Source: JAEXNA01 sp037189585
Lineage (GTDB): Bacteria; Vulcanimicrobiota; Xenobia; Xenobiales; JADMJV01
Assembly (NCBI GenBank): GCA_037189585.1
Contig: JBBCJA010000004.1
Span: forward strand, 1-64,000
Reading direction: 5' to 3'
DNA length: 64,000 bases
The position numbers and the translations under genes are program-made. This document shows positions 25,872 to 35,380 of this stretch, piece after piece. The stretch's first letter is position 1; every line of letters begins with the position of its first letter. Below the pieces are notes generated by a model. It ran no database searches. It was not told where the DNA came from and was given only the letters and a program-made list of their open reading frames with translations.

Positions 25872-28800
25872 ATGAACGCGCGACCAGTAGTGCACCGAAT
25901 ATTGAAACCGATCCGCGGCTTGGGGAAAGCCGTGCGCTATTTTCGGCGCTCGGCGGGAGCCCTCACCGTCACCGCTCTCGCTCTCACCCTGGCCGCCCCT
26001 CCTGTTTTCGCCAATCCCGAAGGGCCTCAAGTACGCCATGGACAGGCCCACTATAGCCCGGGTGTGGACGCCCAGATCCAACAACTGACCGACAAAGCGA
26101 TCATAGACTGGCAGAGCTTTTCCATCGGACAAAGAGAATCACTACGCATCTTACAGCCCAGCGAACTTTCCATCATTCTCAATCGCGTGGTGGGAGGCGA
26201 CCCGTCGCAGATTCTGGGGAGTCTTTCCGCTAACGGTAACGTCTTTTTGATCAACCCCGCGGGGATCGTCTTCGGACCAGCCTCGGTGGTCAACGTCGGC
26301 GGACTGGTCGCCTCGACTCTGGGGATCTCCGATGAGGACTTTCTGGCCGGACGCTACACTTTTCTCCAGGATAACAGCGGACAGCTGACGGCCGTGGTCA
26401 ATCAGGGCAAGATCACGATCAACAAAGCCGGATTCGCGGTTCTGACCGGTCCCGCCGTCGTCAACGAAGGCAGTATCGTCGCTCAGTTGGGGAAAGTCGT
26501 CCTGGCCGCGGGCGAAAAGACCACCCTCAACCTCGACGGCCGCGACCTGGTGCATTACGCGATCAGTAATCAGGTCAGCCCTGGGGCGGTGATTCTAGCG
26601 CCCGGGATGACGGGCGATATCCTGGCCGACGCGATGGGAATCTCGGCCGAGCAGCGGGCCGATCGCCTGGTCACGATGCCGGACGGCTCCATTCGTCTGG
26701 CCAGTTCGTCGGGTACCCTGGTCCAGGCCGGCTCCATCAACGTTGATGGTAAGGGAGGCAACGACGCCGGTCTCATCGTCTTGGAGTCGACCGACCTGAC
26801 CGTGCTGACCGACACTTCGCGCACCAGCGCCAACGCCGAGCAGGGGGACGGTGGAACGATCCTTGTTTTGTCCGGGATGGACCCGGATCTGGTCGGGAAG
26901 AGCGAAGTCCGAGCCGGCGCCGAGTTGAGCGTCACCGGGAAGAACGGTGGTTTCATCGAGGTTAGCGGCGATCAGGTGCAGCTGGAAGGGAAGATGGATT
27001 TCGCCGCTAGCGACGGGGTCGCCGGGCATTTCTTGCTCGACCCCGATCAGTTGATCATCATTGATGGAAACCAGGGAGCCACTCCTGACGGCAACGGCAA
27101 CACGATTCTGGGCAAGGAGTGGATACGGGCCCAGAACATGGCCAGCCTCACCCTTGAGAGCACCGGCGACCTGATTTTTGACCTTGCCACTAAAGGTGAT
27201 GGTGCCACCAACGACGGGGTCGTGAACTTTCGATCGTTTGCCGCTTCCGGAACGGATCGCGCGGTGACCTTACGCGCCGGCACCTCCCCCGCGATAGTGG
27301 GCTCGATCGATTTTGGAGACGACGGCACCGTTTTTAGGGGAGTCTCCGATCTGGTTCTGGAGGCCGACGGCGATATTGATTTCGGCGATGGCGAGTTCGT
27401 CATAAGTCGCTCTCTCACCGCCACGGCGGGGAGGGAAGTCAATTTTGGAGAGTCGGATATCCAAATCTCCAGTACGTCCACAACGCCTTTTACCATCACC
27501 GCGCAGGGTGACATCAATTTGGAAAGTTCTAATATCAACATCGGCTACCGTGCCTTCAGCACTACCGACGCCGACGCATCCATCATCTCCAACGGCGGCT
27601 CCATCAACCTCGGAGATGCCGACATCCGTGCCGTTAACGAGAGCACCACCTCTTCCGGGGTCAATCTCACTATTCAAGCTTCCGGAGACATCATCGGCGC
27701 TTCCTCCGACGATAACCCCGCTACCTTCGCCAACGTTTGGAGGCTCGGAGGAGACATCGCTCTCATCTCTCAGACCGGTGACATTCTCCTGGCCGACCTC
27801 GACCTCGAAGTCAAAAATAGTAGCGACATTCACAACATCGTCCTCAACGCCGCCGGAGACATCGTCGTGGCCGGAGAGATTCTCAACTACGGCTCCGTCA
27901 CTTTCGACGGCACCAATTCCATCGTTCTCGATAGTCTAGCCTTAGATCTTTGGGATGGCGGAAATCTTACCGTTCTTTCCGATGGCGACATCTCCATCAG
28001 TTCAAGCCAGATCAATGCCAACGTGACACCCGGCCAGACCGGAGGAGTCTCCATCACCTCGGGAGGTGCCGTCGATCTGTCCGACACCTCCATCAAAGTC
28101 AGCGGCCCTACCACCACTCCTTTGACCATCCAGGCCCAAGGCGACATCGACCTCGACGGCGCCGACATCAACATCGGCTACCGCTCCTTCAGCACCATCG
28201 ACGCCGACGCATCCATCATCTCCAACGGCGGCTCCATCAACCTCGGAGATGCCGACATCCGTGCCGTTAACGAGAGCACCACCGCTTCCGGGGTCAATCT
28301 CACCATGCGAGCCGGTGACAGCATCACCAGTGACGAAGCCGATGGTGACCCCACCACTTTCGTCAATGTCTTCACGATCGATGGAACCATAAGTCTGACT
28401 TCTCAGACCGGTGACATCCTTCTTTACGATGTCGAGTTCCTTAATACTCGCTCAAGCTCAAGCGCCGACTTCCTCTTGAGCACGGGACGAGACCTGGCCC
28501 TAGGCGGTCGACTAGCCTTCAGCGATGCCTTTAACGTTCAGGCTCCGGGCTCTGTCACTCTTGACGACCTTATCCTTGATGTCGCCAACGGCGATATCTC
28601 TGTGACCGCAGGAGACTTCGTTTCCATACAGCGAAGTCAAATCAATACCAACCTGGGAACCGGCCAAACGGGAGGGGTCTCCATCACCTCGGGAGATTCT
28701 GTCAACTTAACCGACACATCGATCAGGGTCAGTAGCTCCACGACCACTCCCCTGACTATCCAGGCCGAGGGCGATATCGACCTCGACGGAGCCGACATCA

Positions 28801-31748
28801 ACATCGGCTACCGCTCCTTCAGCACCACCGACGCCGACGTCTCCGTCATCTCCAACGGCGGCTCCATCAACCTCGGAGATGCCGACATCCGTGCCGTTAA
28901 TGAGAGTACCACCGCTTCCGGGGTCAATGTAACTTTACGAGCCGGCGATAGTGTCACCAGCGCGGAAGCCGACGGAGATCCAACCACCTTCGTCAATGTT
29001 TTTTTGCTTGACGGCACCTTGAGTCTGACCTCCCAGACCGGAGACATCCTGCTGCACGATGTCGAGCTCCGCAACACTCGCTCAAGTTCTAGCTCTGATT
29101 TCCTCGTGGACACAGGGCGAGACCTCGCCATCGGTGGTCGATTCGCTTTCAGTGACCCATTCAGCATTCAAGCGCCAGGCTCGATCACTCTCGACGATCT
29201 TGTACTCGATGTGGCCAACAGTGATATCTCTGTCATCGCCGGAGACTTCGTTTCCATGCAGCGAAGTCAAATCAATACCCACCTGGGAACCGGCCAAACG
29301 GGAGGAGTCTCCATCACCTCGGGAGATTCTGTCAACTTAACCGACACATCGATCAGGGTCAGTAGCTCCACGACCACTCCCCTGACTATCCAGGCCGAGG
29401 GCGATATCGACCTCGATAGCTCTACTATCGATATCGGATACCGATCCTTCAGCACCACCGACGCCAACGTGTCCATCATTTCCAACAACGGTAACGTCTC
29501 CCTGGGCGACGCCCAACTGAGTGCGAGAAATGAGGTCACTTCAGCCTCAGGAGTGAACCTTGCGATCGGCTCCGTTCATGAAAATGTCTTCCTAGAGGAA
29601 GCGAACCTCTCCGGCGACACGACTCTCACCGTCACCAGCGGAGGGACTTTGCACCTCGGTAGTGCCCTCCTTGATGCCCCGGACGGAGTGATTCTAGCCG
29701 CCGGACGTGGAGTCGATTCGACCAACGCGCGTCTCACCACCGGCGACGTTGCCGTGCACGGGCTCTCCTCGGGTGTTCCCGACCCGAGCCAAGCCGTTGC
29801 CGGCAACGTCAATCTCAACATCGTGACTCCCAACAATTCCGATCTTTCCGTCTTCGCCCGGGACGACATCACCGTCAATCACACGGGACCGGGAGCTCTT
29901 ACCTTGGAGCGAATGGGAGTGGAAGGGCCGGGAGGTGCGGGGAGCCCGGCCGCCCTGCGCTCCCTTCAGGGCGACATCTCGCTCAGCAGCGACAGGGCCA
30001 TCACTATCGGCAAAGGTTCGACCTCAAACGACGGAGACACCGCTCTGATCAGTGCTGAAGGGACTCAATCCCGGGTCTTCCTCTCCGCTCCTGATCTGAT
30101 CGATAATAACGACGGTGTGACCACCAAAGTCACGGATATCGCCGCCGGGGGAGAGATCGAGCTACGTTCGGGAGGGCAGATCGGGCGTCGCACCGGCAAA
30201 GGTGGATTAGAGCTCCAAGCCCCCGATATCATCCTCGACGCTGCCTCGACTCCCGGGTCGGAGGTGAGCGCGGAAGTTCTCGCAGGCAATGGATATCTTG
30301 AGGTCCGGGGCAATGGGTCCGACGTTCAAGTTCTCGATATCATCACCGGAGGGGTCCTACGCGTGAGCCAGCTCTCCGGCCAGAGTGTTCTCAGTCTGGG
30401 AGATTTTCAAACCGCGAACATCCTTTACGTCGACAGCGCCGGAGTTGCTCTGAGCAGCGTGGTGGTGGGAGCGGGTGAGCGGCTGGGCATCCAAGCTCTC
30501 AGCGGTGACATCACCTCTGTGGCTGGGTCCAGTATCAACCTTGTGGGAGAGTTGGTTCTCGTCGCCTCAGGCGATGTGGGACAACGCTCGGCTCCGATCT
30601 TAGTGAGCGGCGGCGAAGTGGCCGGACAGGCGGGCGGAGAGTTTCTCTTAGAGTCTGACGGACAGAACCTGACCGTCGGAGAGGTCTCGATCGTCAATCG
30701 GTTAGGACAAAGCCGGCTCGGGCGCGACGGAATCTCCAGTGGAGGAGACACCAAAATCTCCATGACCAACACCGGAGGAGGGCGATTGAATCTGGAGGCC
30801 GACATCACCAGTGCCTCGGGCATCGCCCTCGACCTAGAGTCGGCCGACGTCGTCCAAACCGCGGGAAAAAATCTCACCGCTAACGTCGTCGCTCTGGAGG
30901 TCGGTGGGAACGCCGGAAGATTCACTCCCGAGGACGGCGCTGAAGAGATCTCGATTCAAGCGAGCCAGGTCGTGATCGACGTCCTCGGCGACGCCCTGGT
31001 CAGCCGCTCCTCGGGCGACCTGCAAGTGGTCGAACAGACCACCATCGCGGGTACCACCTACACCACGAGCGGAGCCGGTGAGGACCTGCGGGTGAGAGCC
31101 CAGAACGGCTCGCTACGAATCTCCTCCGACCTGTCGGCGGGTGGCGACGCGGCGCTCGTTTCCGGCTCGCGCCTTGAGGCAGGTCGTGCCCAGACCGTTC
31201 CCGGCAGCGTGGTCCTCGACGGCAACGTGACAGCGGGAGGGAACCTGGTGGTCGTTTCCTCCGGTAGTATCACTCAGACCAACGGGCTTCTGAGCGCGCC
31301 CTCGGTGGGCCTGGGAGCGGGCACCACGCTGGGCTCAACGACTCAGCCGATCAATGTCGCGACCAACAACGCCGCCATCACCTCCGGGGGAACACCGAAC
31401 GTGGTGGACGCCAATGGATACACCACGGTGCCTCAGGTCACCGCGGTAGGCACCACCGTCAACGGTCAGATCGCTCCCGTGCCGCCGACCCCACCCACAC
31501 CGAACCCACCGACTCCCCCTCAGGAGGTTACGACAAGCTCGTACCCCAACGACATCTTTCCCGGCATCGCCGACCAGTATCCACTATCCCAGGACCGTAT
31601 CGAGCACACCGAGCGCGATCAACAAGAAAACCGGGAACAGTTGGACCAGAGCTTGTCCGGACAAGACCAGGTTGATCCGCCCAGAAGTTGGTGGGGAGAC
31701 GACGAAGACTTCCTACGGCACAAGTCACGCAAGAAGAGCTCGCTTTAA
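25872..31748 (+). CDS. Two-partner-secretion filamentous exoprotein (TpsA-like), 1958 aa
   Basis: Large surface or secreted protein of the filamentous haemagglutinin type. An extended signal peptide (about residues 1-48) ends at VFA. A TPS secretion domain (about 49-290) contains the NPAGIVFG motif (the usual form is NPNGI) and the repeating N-G-x-V segments of a beta helix. The long beta-helical middle includes about 210-residue repeats (residues about 530-1230). The tail is Pro/Thr-rich, then acidic, ending in KSRKKSSL. The TPS domain normally pairs with an outer membrane TpsB pore; none is in the window. Likely an adhesin or biofilm protein. Its TAA lies in the terminal inverted repeat of a palindromic element. 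Confidence 0.92.
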   Translation: MNARPVVHRILKPIRGLGKAVRYFRRSAGALTVTALALTLAAPPVFANPEGPQVRHGQAHYSPGVDAQIQQLTDKAIIDWQSFSIGQRESLRILQPSELSIILNRVVGGDPSQILGSLSANGNVFLINPAGIVFGPASVVNVGGLVASTLGISDEDFLAGRYTFLQDNSGQLTAVVNQGKITINKAGFAVLTGPAVVNEGSIVAQLGKVVLAAGEKTTLNLDGRDLVHYAISNQVSPGAVILAPGMTGDILADAMGISAEQRADRLVTMPDGSIRLASSSGTLVQAGSINVDGKGGNDAGLIVLESTDLTVLTDTSRTSANAEQGDGGTILVLSGMDPDLVGKSEVRAGAELSVTGKNGGFIEVSGDQVQLEGKMDFAASDGVAGHFLLDPDQLIIIDGNQGATPDGNGNTILGKEWIRAQNMASLTLESTGDLIFDLATKGDGATNDGVVNFRSFAASGTDRAVTLRAGTSPAIVGSIDFGDDGTVFRGVSDLVLEADGDIDFGDGEFVISRSLTATAGREVNFGESDIQISSTSTTPFTITAQGDINLESSNINIGYRAFSTTDADASIISNGGSINLGDADIRAVNESTTSSGVNLTIQASGDIIGASSDDNPATFANVWRLGGDIALISQTGDILLADLDLEVKNSSDIHNIVLNAAGDIVVAGEILNYGSVTFDGTNSIVLDSLALDLWDGGNLTVLSDGDISISSSQINANVTPGQTGGVSITSGGAVDLSDTSIKVSGPTTTPLTIQAQGDIDLDGADINIGYRSFSTIDADASIISNGGSINLGDADIRAVNESTTASGVNLTMRAGDSITSDEADGDPTTFVNVFTIDGTISLTSQTGDILLYDVEFLNTRSSSSADFLLSTGRDLALGGRLAFSDAFNVQAPGSVTLDDLILDVANGDISVTAGDFVSIQRSQINTNLGTGQTGGVSITSGDSVNLTDTSIRVSSSTTTPLTIQAEGDIDLDGADINIGYRSFSTTDADVSVISNGGSINLGDADIRAVNESTTASGVNVTLRAGDSVTSAEADGDPTTFVNVFLLDGTLSLTSQTGDILLHDVELRNTRSSSSSDFLVDTGRDLAIGGRFAFSDPFSIQAPGSITLDDLVLDVANSDISVIAGDFVSMQRSQINTHLGTGQTGGVSITSGDSVNLTDTSIRVSSSTTTPLTIQAEGDIDLDSSTIDIGYRSFSTTDANVSIISNNGNVSLGDAQLSARNEVTSASGVNLAIGSVHENVFLEEANLSGDTTLTVTSGGTLHLGSALLDAPDGVILAAGRGVDSTNARLTTGDVAVHGLSSGVPDPSQAVAGNVNLNIVTPNNSDLSVFARDDITVNHTGPGALTLERMGVEGPGGAGSPAALRSLQGDISLSSDRAITIGKGSTSNDGDTALISAEGTQSRVFLSAPDLIDNNDGVTTKVTDIAAGGEIELRSGGQIGRRTGKGGLELQAPDIILDAASTPGSEVSAEVLAGNGYLEVRGNGSDVQVLDIITGGVLRVSQLSGQSVLSLGDFQTANILYVDSAGVALSSVVVGAGERLGIQALSGDITSVAGSSINLVGELVLVASGDVGQRSAPILVSGGEVAGQAGGEFLLESDGQNLTVGEVSIVNRLGQSRLGRDGISSGGDTKISMTNTGGGRLNLEADITSASGIALDLESADVVQTAGKNLTANVVALEVGGNAGRFTPEDGAEEISIQASQVVIDVLGDALVSRSSGDLQVVEQTTIAGTTYTTSGAGEDLRVRAQNGSLRISSDLSAGGDAALVSGSRLEAGRAQTVPGSVVLDGNVTAGGNLVVVSSGSITQTNGLLSAPSVGLGAGTTLGSTTQPINVATNNAAITSGGTPNVVDANGYTTVPQVTAVGTTVNGQIAPVPPTPPTPNPPTPPQEVTTSSYPNDIFPGIADQYPLSQDRIEHTERDQQENREQLDQSLSGQDQVDPPRSWWGDDEDFLRHKSRKKSSL
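27460..29560 (+). repeat. 630-bp in-frame tandem repeats in the exoprotein gene
   Basis: Three units plus a partial fourth repeat with a spacing of 633, 630 and 630 bases, measured between equivalent CTTC positions at 27554, 28187, 28817 and 29447. They encode about 210-residue beta-helical units. Stretches over 100 bases long are identical between neighbouring units, for example 28677-28786 and the matching part of the next unit. Identity at silent positions indicates recent duplication or homogenisation and predicts length variation between strains. Confidence 0.88.
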
Positions 31749-31968
31749 CCCAGATGATGCGTGGCGGACCAAAGAATGGTGTTCTCAGGTGGTTCAAACG
31801 CAAGGATGGATCGCCTCGAGGAGCGGATTTTGGTGGATCCCGAATGACCTCGGTCCCGCTTGCAAGTCGAAGACGTTACGCAGTCGGGAGCACCGGAGAG
31901 GAGCTCCAGACGCAGGGTTTGGCCACCTGAGGACGCCAGGTGAGGTTCGTCCGCGCATCTGGGTTAAA
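31744..31968 (+). repeat. Dispersed palindromic element, copy B
   Basis: 225 bases bounded by a perfect 13-bp inverted repeat (31744-31756 and 31956-31968, TTTAACCCAGATG) with a second inverted pair near 31785-31800 and 31917-31932. The core ACCTCGGTCCCGCT is at 31847-31860, and the longer core 31847-31889 matches copy C with one substitution and one indel. Both flanking convergent genes end with their TAA stop inside the terminal repeats. No coding capacity is evident. Confidence 0.75.
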
Positions 31969-33136
31969 TAAAAGCTCCCAGTCCGGTGACCGCCCGGCCC
32001 ACGATCAAAGCGTTGACCTCGCGGGTCCCCTCGTAGCTGTAGATGGCTTCCGCATCGGCTACGAAGCGACCGATGTGGTGGTCTAGCAGGATTCCGTTGC
32101 CCCCCAGCAGCTCGCGAGCCAGACCGACGGTCTCCCTCATCTTCACCGTACAGACCATCTTGGCCAAAGAGGCGTGCTCTTCACCAAAGAGCCCCTCATC
32201 TTGAAGCTGGGAGAGCCGGTAGACCAGGGTTTGAGACGAGGTGATGTTGGCCAGCATCGCGGCTAAGCGGTCCTGAACCAACTGAAAGCCGGCGATGGGA
32301 CGTCCGAACTGCTTGCGATTCTTAGTGTAGTCCAGAGTTAGCTCGTAAGCACCCGCCATATTTCCGACGGCTTGCCAGGCCACGCCGGCCCGAGTCATGC
32401 GAAGCACCTTGGCCGTGTCGGCGAAGCTCCGCGCCCCTTGCAGGCGATTGCCTTCGGACACACGACAGTCCTCCAGTGCGATCTCGGCGTTCTGCACCAC
32501 GCGAAGTGCCATCTTCCCCGTCATCTTCCGGGGCTCAAAACCTGGGGTGCCGCGCTCGACGAGGAACCCTTTGACCTGTCCGTCCTCGACGTCTCGGGCC
32601 CAGATCACCGTGACATCGGCGAAAGTTGCGTTGCCGATCCACTTCTTCTTGCCGTTGAGTATCCAACTGTCGCCGTCGCGGCGAGCCGAGGTTTCAAGGC
32701 CTTTAGAGACATCCGAGCCGTGGTCGGGTTCGGTCAAACCGAAAGCTCCGATCAGCTCCATCCGGCGCATGGCGGGTAGCCATCTTTCCTTCTGCTCCGA
32801 ACTTCCGCAAAGATACAGAGTCCCCATGGCGAGCCCGCTGTGGACACCGAAGAAAGTCGCGATGGAGCAGTCGACTCGAGCCAGTTCCTGGGTGAGAAAC
32901 CCGTCGAAAAGCCAGCTCTCTCCCGGACATCCATAGCCCTGGTAGGGGCTCCCAGCTATCTCCAGTTGTGCCATCTCCGGCAAGAGGTTGTGGGGAAACT
33001 CTTCCCGGGTCCAGTAGTCGTTGATGGCCGGCCGGATCCGCTCGACCATGAACTGGCGAACCTGTTGAAGCTTTTCTCGCTGCTTGGCGGTCAGGGTTGT
33101 TTCGAGAAGATAGAAGTCGGAACGTAAGCTACTCAT
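31964..33136 (-). CDS. Acyl-CoA dehydrogenase (glutaryl-CoA dehydrogenase-like)
   Basis: A 390-aa flavoenzyme of the acyl-CoA dehydrogenase family, which oxidises the alpha-beta bond of acyl-CoA and passes electrons to ETF. Visible signatures are GAFGLTEPDHGSD (FAD and substrate binding), WIGNATFADV, the YTKNRKQFGRPIAGFQL segment and the catalytic Glu region YSYEGTREVNALI. The pattern resembles GcdH. The start at 33136 (ATG) follows AAGAAGAG; an in-frame extension to 33253 would overlap the divergent gene. The C-terminus ends in the palindromic element. Confidence 0.92.
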   Translation of the reverse strand: MSSLRSDFYLLETTLTAKQREKLQQVRQFMVERIRPAINDYWTREEFPHNLLPEMAQLEIAGSPYQGYGCPGESWLFDGFLTQELARVDCSIATFFGVHSGLAMGTLYLCGSSEQKERWLPAMRRMELIGAFGLTEPDHGSDVSKGLETSARRDGDSWILNGKKKWIGNATFADVTVIWARDVEDGQVKGFLVERGTPGFEPRKMTGKMALRVVQNAEIALEDCRVSEGNRLQGARSFADTAKVLRMTRAGVAWQAVGNMAGAYELTLDYTKNRKQFGRPIAGFQLVQDRLAAMLANITSSQTLVYRLSQLQDEGLFGEEHASLAKMVCTVKMRETVGLARELLGGNGILLDHHIGRFVADAEAIYSYEGTREVNALIVGRAVTGLGAFI

Positions 33137-33208
33137 ATCTCTTCTTTCCCACTCAGCGAGTGAGTTACACTGTGGGGGGGAGAAGGCCGGGACGTCGAAG
33201 GCGAAAGA

Positions 33209-33640
33209 ATGTCGAATCTGCCCTGCCCGCGATGCTCTGGAGTCGCCCTGCATCGCACCCCCCTTGGATGTTTGTGCAAATTGTGTGAGGGTTGTTGGTT
33301 CGGTTTCGAACAGTTCGAGAAAGCTCTGCGGCTTTCCGACATCGAGCTTTATGCCTCAGAAATCGAACCTACGCTCGAGGCCGACACGGAAGGTGTTTCT
33401 CTGGAAACTCCGGTCGTCTGTCCCCTATGTCAAATTCGTATGAAGCGTCACATCTACATGATCGACAGCGATGTTACCATTGACATGTGTCGAGACCACG
33501 GCATGTGGCTCGACGATGGAGAGCTGGTGAAAATTCGTACTTATCTACAAAGCACCCAGGACGAAGGGCCCGACCGCGTGACATCTGCTCCAGGTGGCCT
33601 GTTCGCCTTCTTTCGGCGCATTTTCGGAGGCGTCCCTTGA
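33209..33640 (+). CDS. Tandem zinc-ribbon (zf-TFIIB) protein
   Basis: A 143-aa protein with two TFIIB-type zinc-ribbon modules. The first is CPRCSGVALH with C-x2-C-EGCWF (about residues 6-32). The second is CPLCQIRM with CRDHGMWLDDGEL (about 71-104), the latter a clear family signature. The C-terminal tail is hydrophobic and basic. It is translationally linked to the GspF-like gene: its TGA is overlapped by the TTG start at 33637. A role in assembling the pilus-type machinery is plausible but inferred from position only. Confidence 0.8.
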   Translation: MSNLPCPRCSGVALHRTPLGCLCKLCEGCWFGFEQFEKALRLSDIELYASEIEPTLEADTEGVSLETPVVCPLCQIRMKRHIYMIDSDVTIDMCRDHGMWLDDGELVKIRTYLQSTQDEGPDRVTSAPGGLFAFFRRIFGGVP

Positions 33641-34761
33641 AGGGAACGGCGGCTCAAGCCGGCGTGACGGAATCGGACTCTTCCGTCAGCCGGTCGGCGG
33701 CTCGCCACCTGGAAGCCTTGATGGGCTTCTTCAACGCGGTGCATAAGAAAAACGTCATCGTTTTCCTGGAGCAACTCGCCTTGATGATCGAAAGTGGTCT
33801 GGCTCCAGCCACCGCCCTGGAGAGTCTGGTCCAACAAGAGTCCGACCCCAGATTCGCTCGAGCGCTCCATCACATTCTCCGACGAATTCATAGCGGTGCC
33901 GGGCTGACCGCCTCGTTCGCGATGTATCCCGAACTTTTTCCCACCACCACCATCGTGCTTTTACGGGCGGGTGAGGAAGGAGGCGACATCGCGGGTCGCA
34001 TGCGTCGCGCGGCCCAGCTTTTGCAAAAGCAGCTGGATTTCCGAACCAGATTAAAGCAAGCCGTATCGAGCCCTTTGATCACGGCGGCCATTTGCGGCGT
34101 CGTGATCTTGCTGGTCATCAAATTGGTCTTTCCCAAGTTCATCTCGATGTATCGAGAGATGGAGCTAGATTTTCCGGTGGTTTCGAGTCTGGTCTTCTCT
34201 CTGGTCGAATTCATCGATCACCCGTTGACGCTCACGCTGCTGGCTGGCTCGACCGTGGCAAGCATCGTCTTCCGGCGCCAGATCAAGCAGAAATGTTTCG
34301 ACCTCCTGCTATGGTTCCCCTTAACCCAGCCGATCGTGGGAAAGATTCTTTGCGCCTCCTTGTGTGAAACTCTGGCCTATCTCCACAAAGACGGGGTTCC
34401 GGTGCAACGTGCGCTGCACATGTTGACGGAAACTACCGAGTTTGAAGCTCATCGAATCCGGTTGCGACGAGCGAAAAGAATCCTCACTTACACGGGAAGC
34501 CTCTCTGAGGCGATGCATCCCGTCGACTACTTTCCACCGGTCTTTCACAGCATGCTGGCCGTGGGCGAGGAGAGCGGGAATATGGATCAGCTTCTGTCGG
34601 CCAATCAACGCCTGATGGAAGAAGAGATCGATCATCTGATCCGGTCGATCACAGCGATGCTGGAGCCCATGATCCTATGCCTGATGGGACTCGCCATGGC
34701 TGTGCTCTTCATAGGGATGTTCCTGCCCATCTACGGTATCCTTTCCAAACTGGGAGGCTAG
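33637..34761 (+). CDS. Type II secretion/type IV pilus inner membrane platform protein (GspF/PilC family)
   Basis: A 374-aa protein with two T2SSF domains, each a helical bundle followed by a hydrophobic segment: the first about residues 40-165 (QLALMIESGLAPATALESL, RAGEEGGDI) and the second about 240-365 (CETLAYLHKDGVPVQRAL, AVGEESGNMD). Three transmembrane segments occur near 145-170, 190-215 and 345-370. The platform protein supports pseudopilus assembly with a cytoplasmic ATPase that is not in the window. Start is TTG at 33637, with GGAGG six bases upstream and a 4-nt overlap with the previous stop. Convergent overlap of four bases with the cytochrome lipoprotein. Confidence 0.88.
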   Translation: MKGTAAQAGVTESDSSVSRSAARHLEALMGFFNAVHKKNVIVFLEQLALMIESGLAPATALESLVQQESDPRFARALHHILRRIHSGAGLTASFAMYPELFPTTTIVLLRAGEEGGDIAGRMRRAAQLLQKQLDFRTRLKQAVSSPLITAAICGVVILLVIKLVFPKFISMYREMELDFPVVSSLVFSLVEFIDHPLTLTLLAGSTVASIVFRRQIKQKCFDLLLWFPLTQPIVGKILCASLCETLAYLHKDGVPVQRALHMLTETTEFEAHRIRLRRAKRILTYTGSLSEAMHPVDYFPPVFHSMLAVGEESGNMDQLLSANQRLMEEEIDHLIRSITAMLEPMILCLMGLAMAVLFIGMFLPIYGILSKLGG

Positions 34762-35321
34762 CGCGCATCCAGAGTTTCGATAAAAGCCACCAGGCTCCAT
34801 ATCTCCTGATTTGAATAGACAGCCTTGTAGAGACCGTGCGGCGGAGCTGCTGTTCCGTACGCTATCGAGCGATAGATCCCCCGAGCGTCCGCTCCGTACT
34901 TGTAAGCCAACGGATTCGCGAGGTTGGCCATGTTGTAGCGCGACAGATTCCTGTCCGGGTCCCTCGGTTCTCCCCTATCTCCATGACAACGCGCGCAGGT
35001 CTTCTGGTAGAGCGATTGCCCTTTCTGCTTCATATCCATGGTGAAACTCGGCACTGGCAGGTCCCGTACCTGATCATAGCCCGAAAGCCCCTGAATATCT
35101 TCTAAGGTTCGGGGTGTGGCACTGGCGCGAAGCTGGGATGGATTGGTGGGAGGGGCGGAGCGTCCTCCGAGAGTATCCGCGGAAGCCGATGGCCTGGTGG
35201 TCGGACTTGGGGTATCCCCTCTCGGACTCGAACTGTTGCCGGGAATTGGCCGTTCCGGGGAGCATCCGCCGACCAACAGAGCGAGCAAAAGAAATATTCG
35301 GATACTATACTTGAGCGTCAT
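34758..35321 (-). CDS. Mono-haem c-type cytochrome lipoprotein
   Basis: A 187-aa lipoprotein: signal peptide with LVGGC (Cys20), a Pro/Ser/Thr-rich tether to about residue 70, and a class I cytochrome c domain (about 95-185). Haem is bound at CARCH (109-113). The expected distal ligand region reads YGTAAPPHGLYKAVY, with His162 where a Met often sits; M131 is another candidate. The last helix (NQEIWSLVAFIETL) is typical. It is encoded on the opposite strand inside the pilin-like cluster, ends overlapping gspF by four bases, and is divergent from the pilin genes. Likely a periplasmic or outer-membrane electron carrier. Confidence 0.88.
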   Translation of the reverse strand: MTLKYSIRIFLLLALLVGGCSPERPIPGNSSSPRGDTPSPTTRPSASADTLGGRSAPPTNPSQLRASATPRTLEDIQGLSGYDQVRDLPVPSFTMDMKQKGQSLYQKTCARCHGDRGEPRDPDRNLSRYNMANLANPLAYKYGADARGIYRSIAYGTAAPPHGLYKAVYSNQEIWSLVAFIETLDAR

Positions 35322-35380
35322 GCGGGCGTATCCCCCTTGCAGTCGGTATGGCCCCTAAAGTCTATGATAAAATCCAGGCG

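Noticed and set aside
31672..31971. Short frames in palindromic copy B
   Set aside because: The arms are inverted repeats with no protein features and differ between copies A, B and C.
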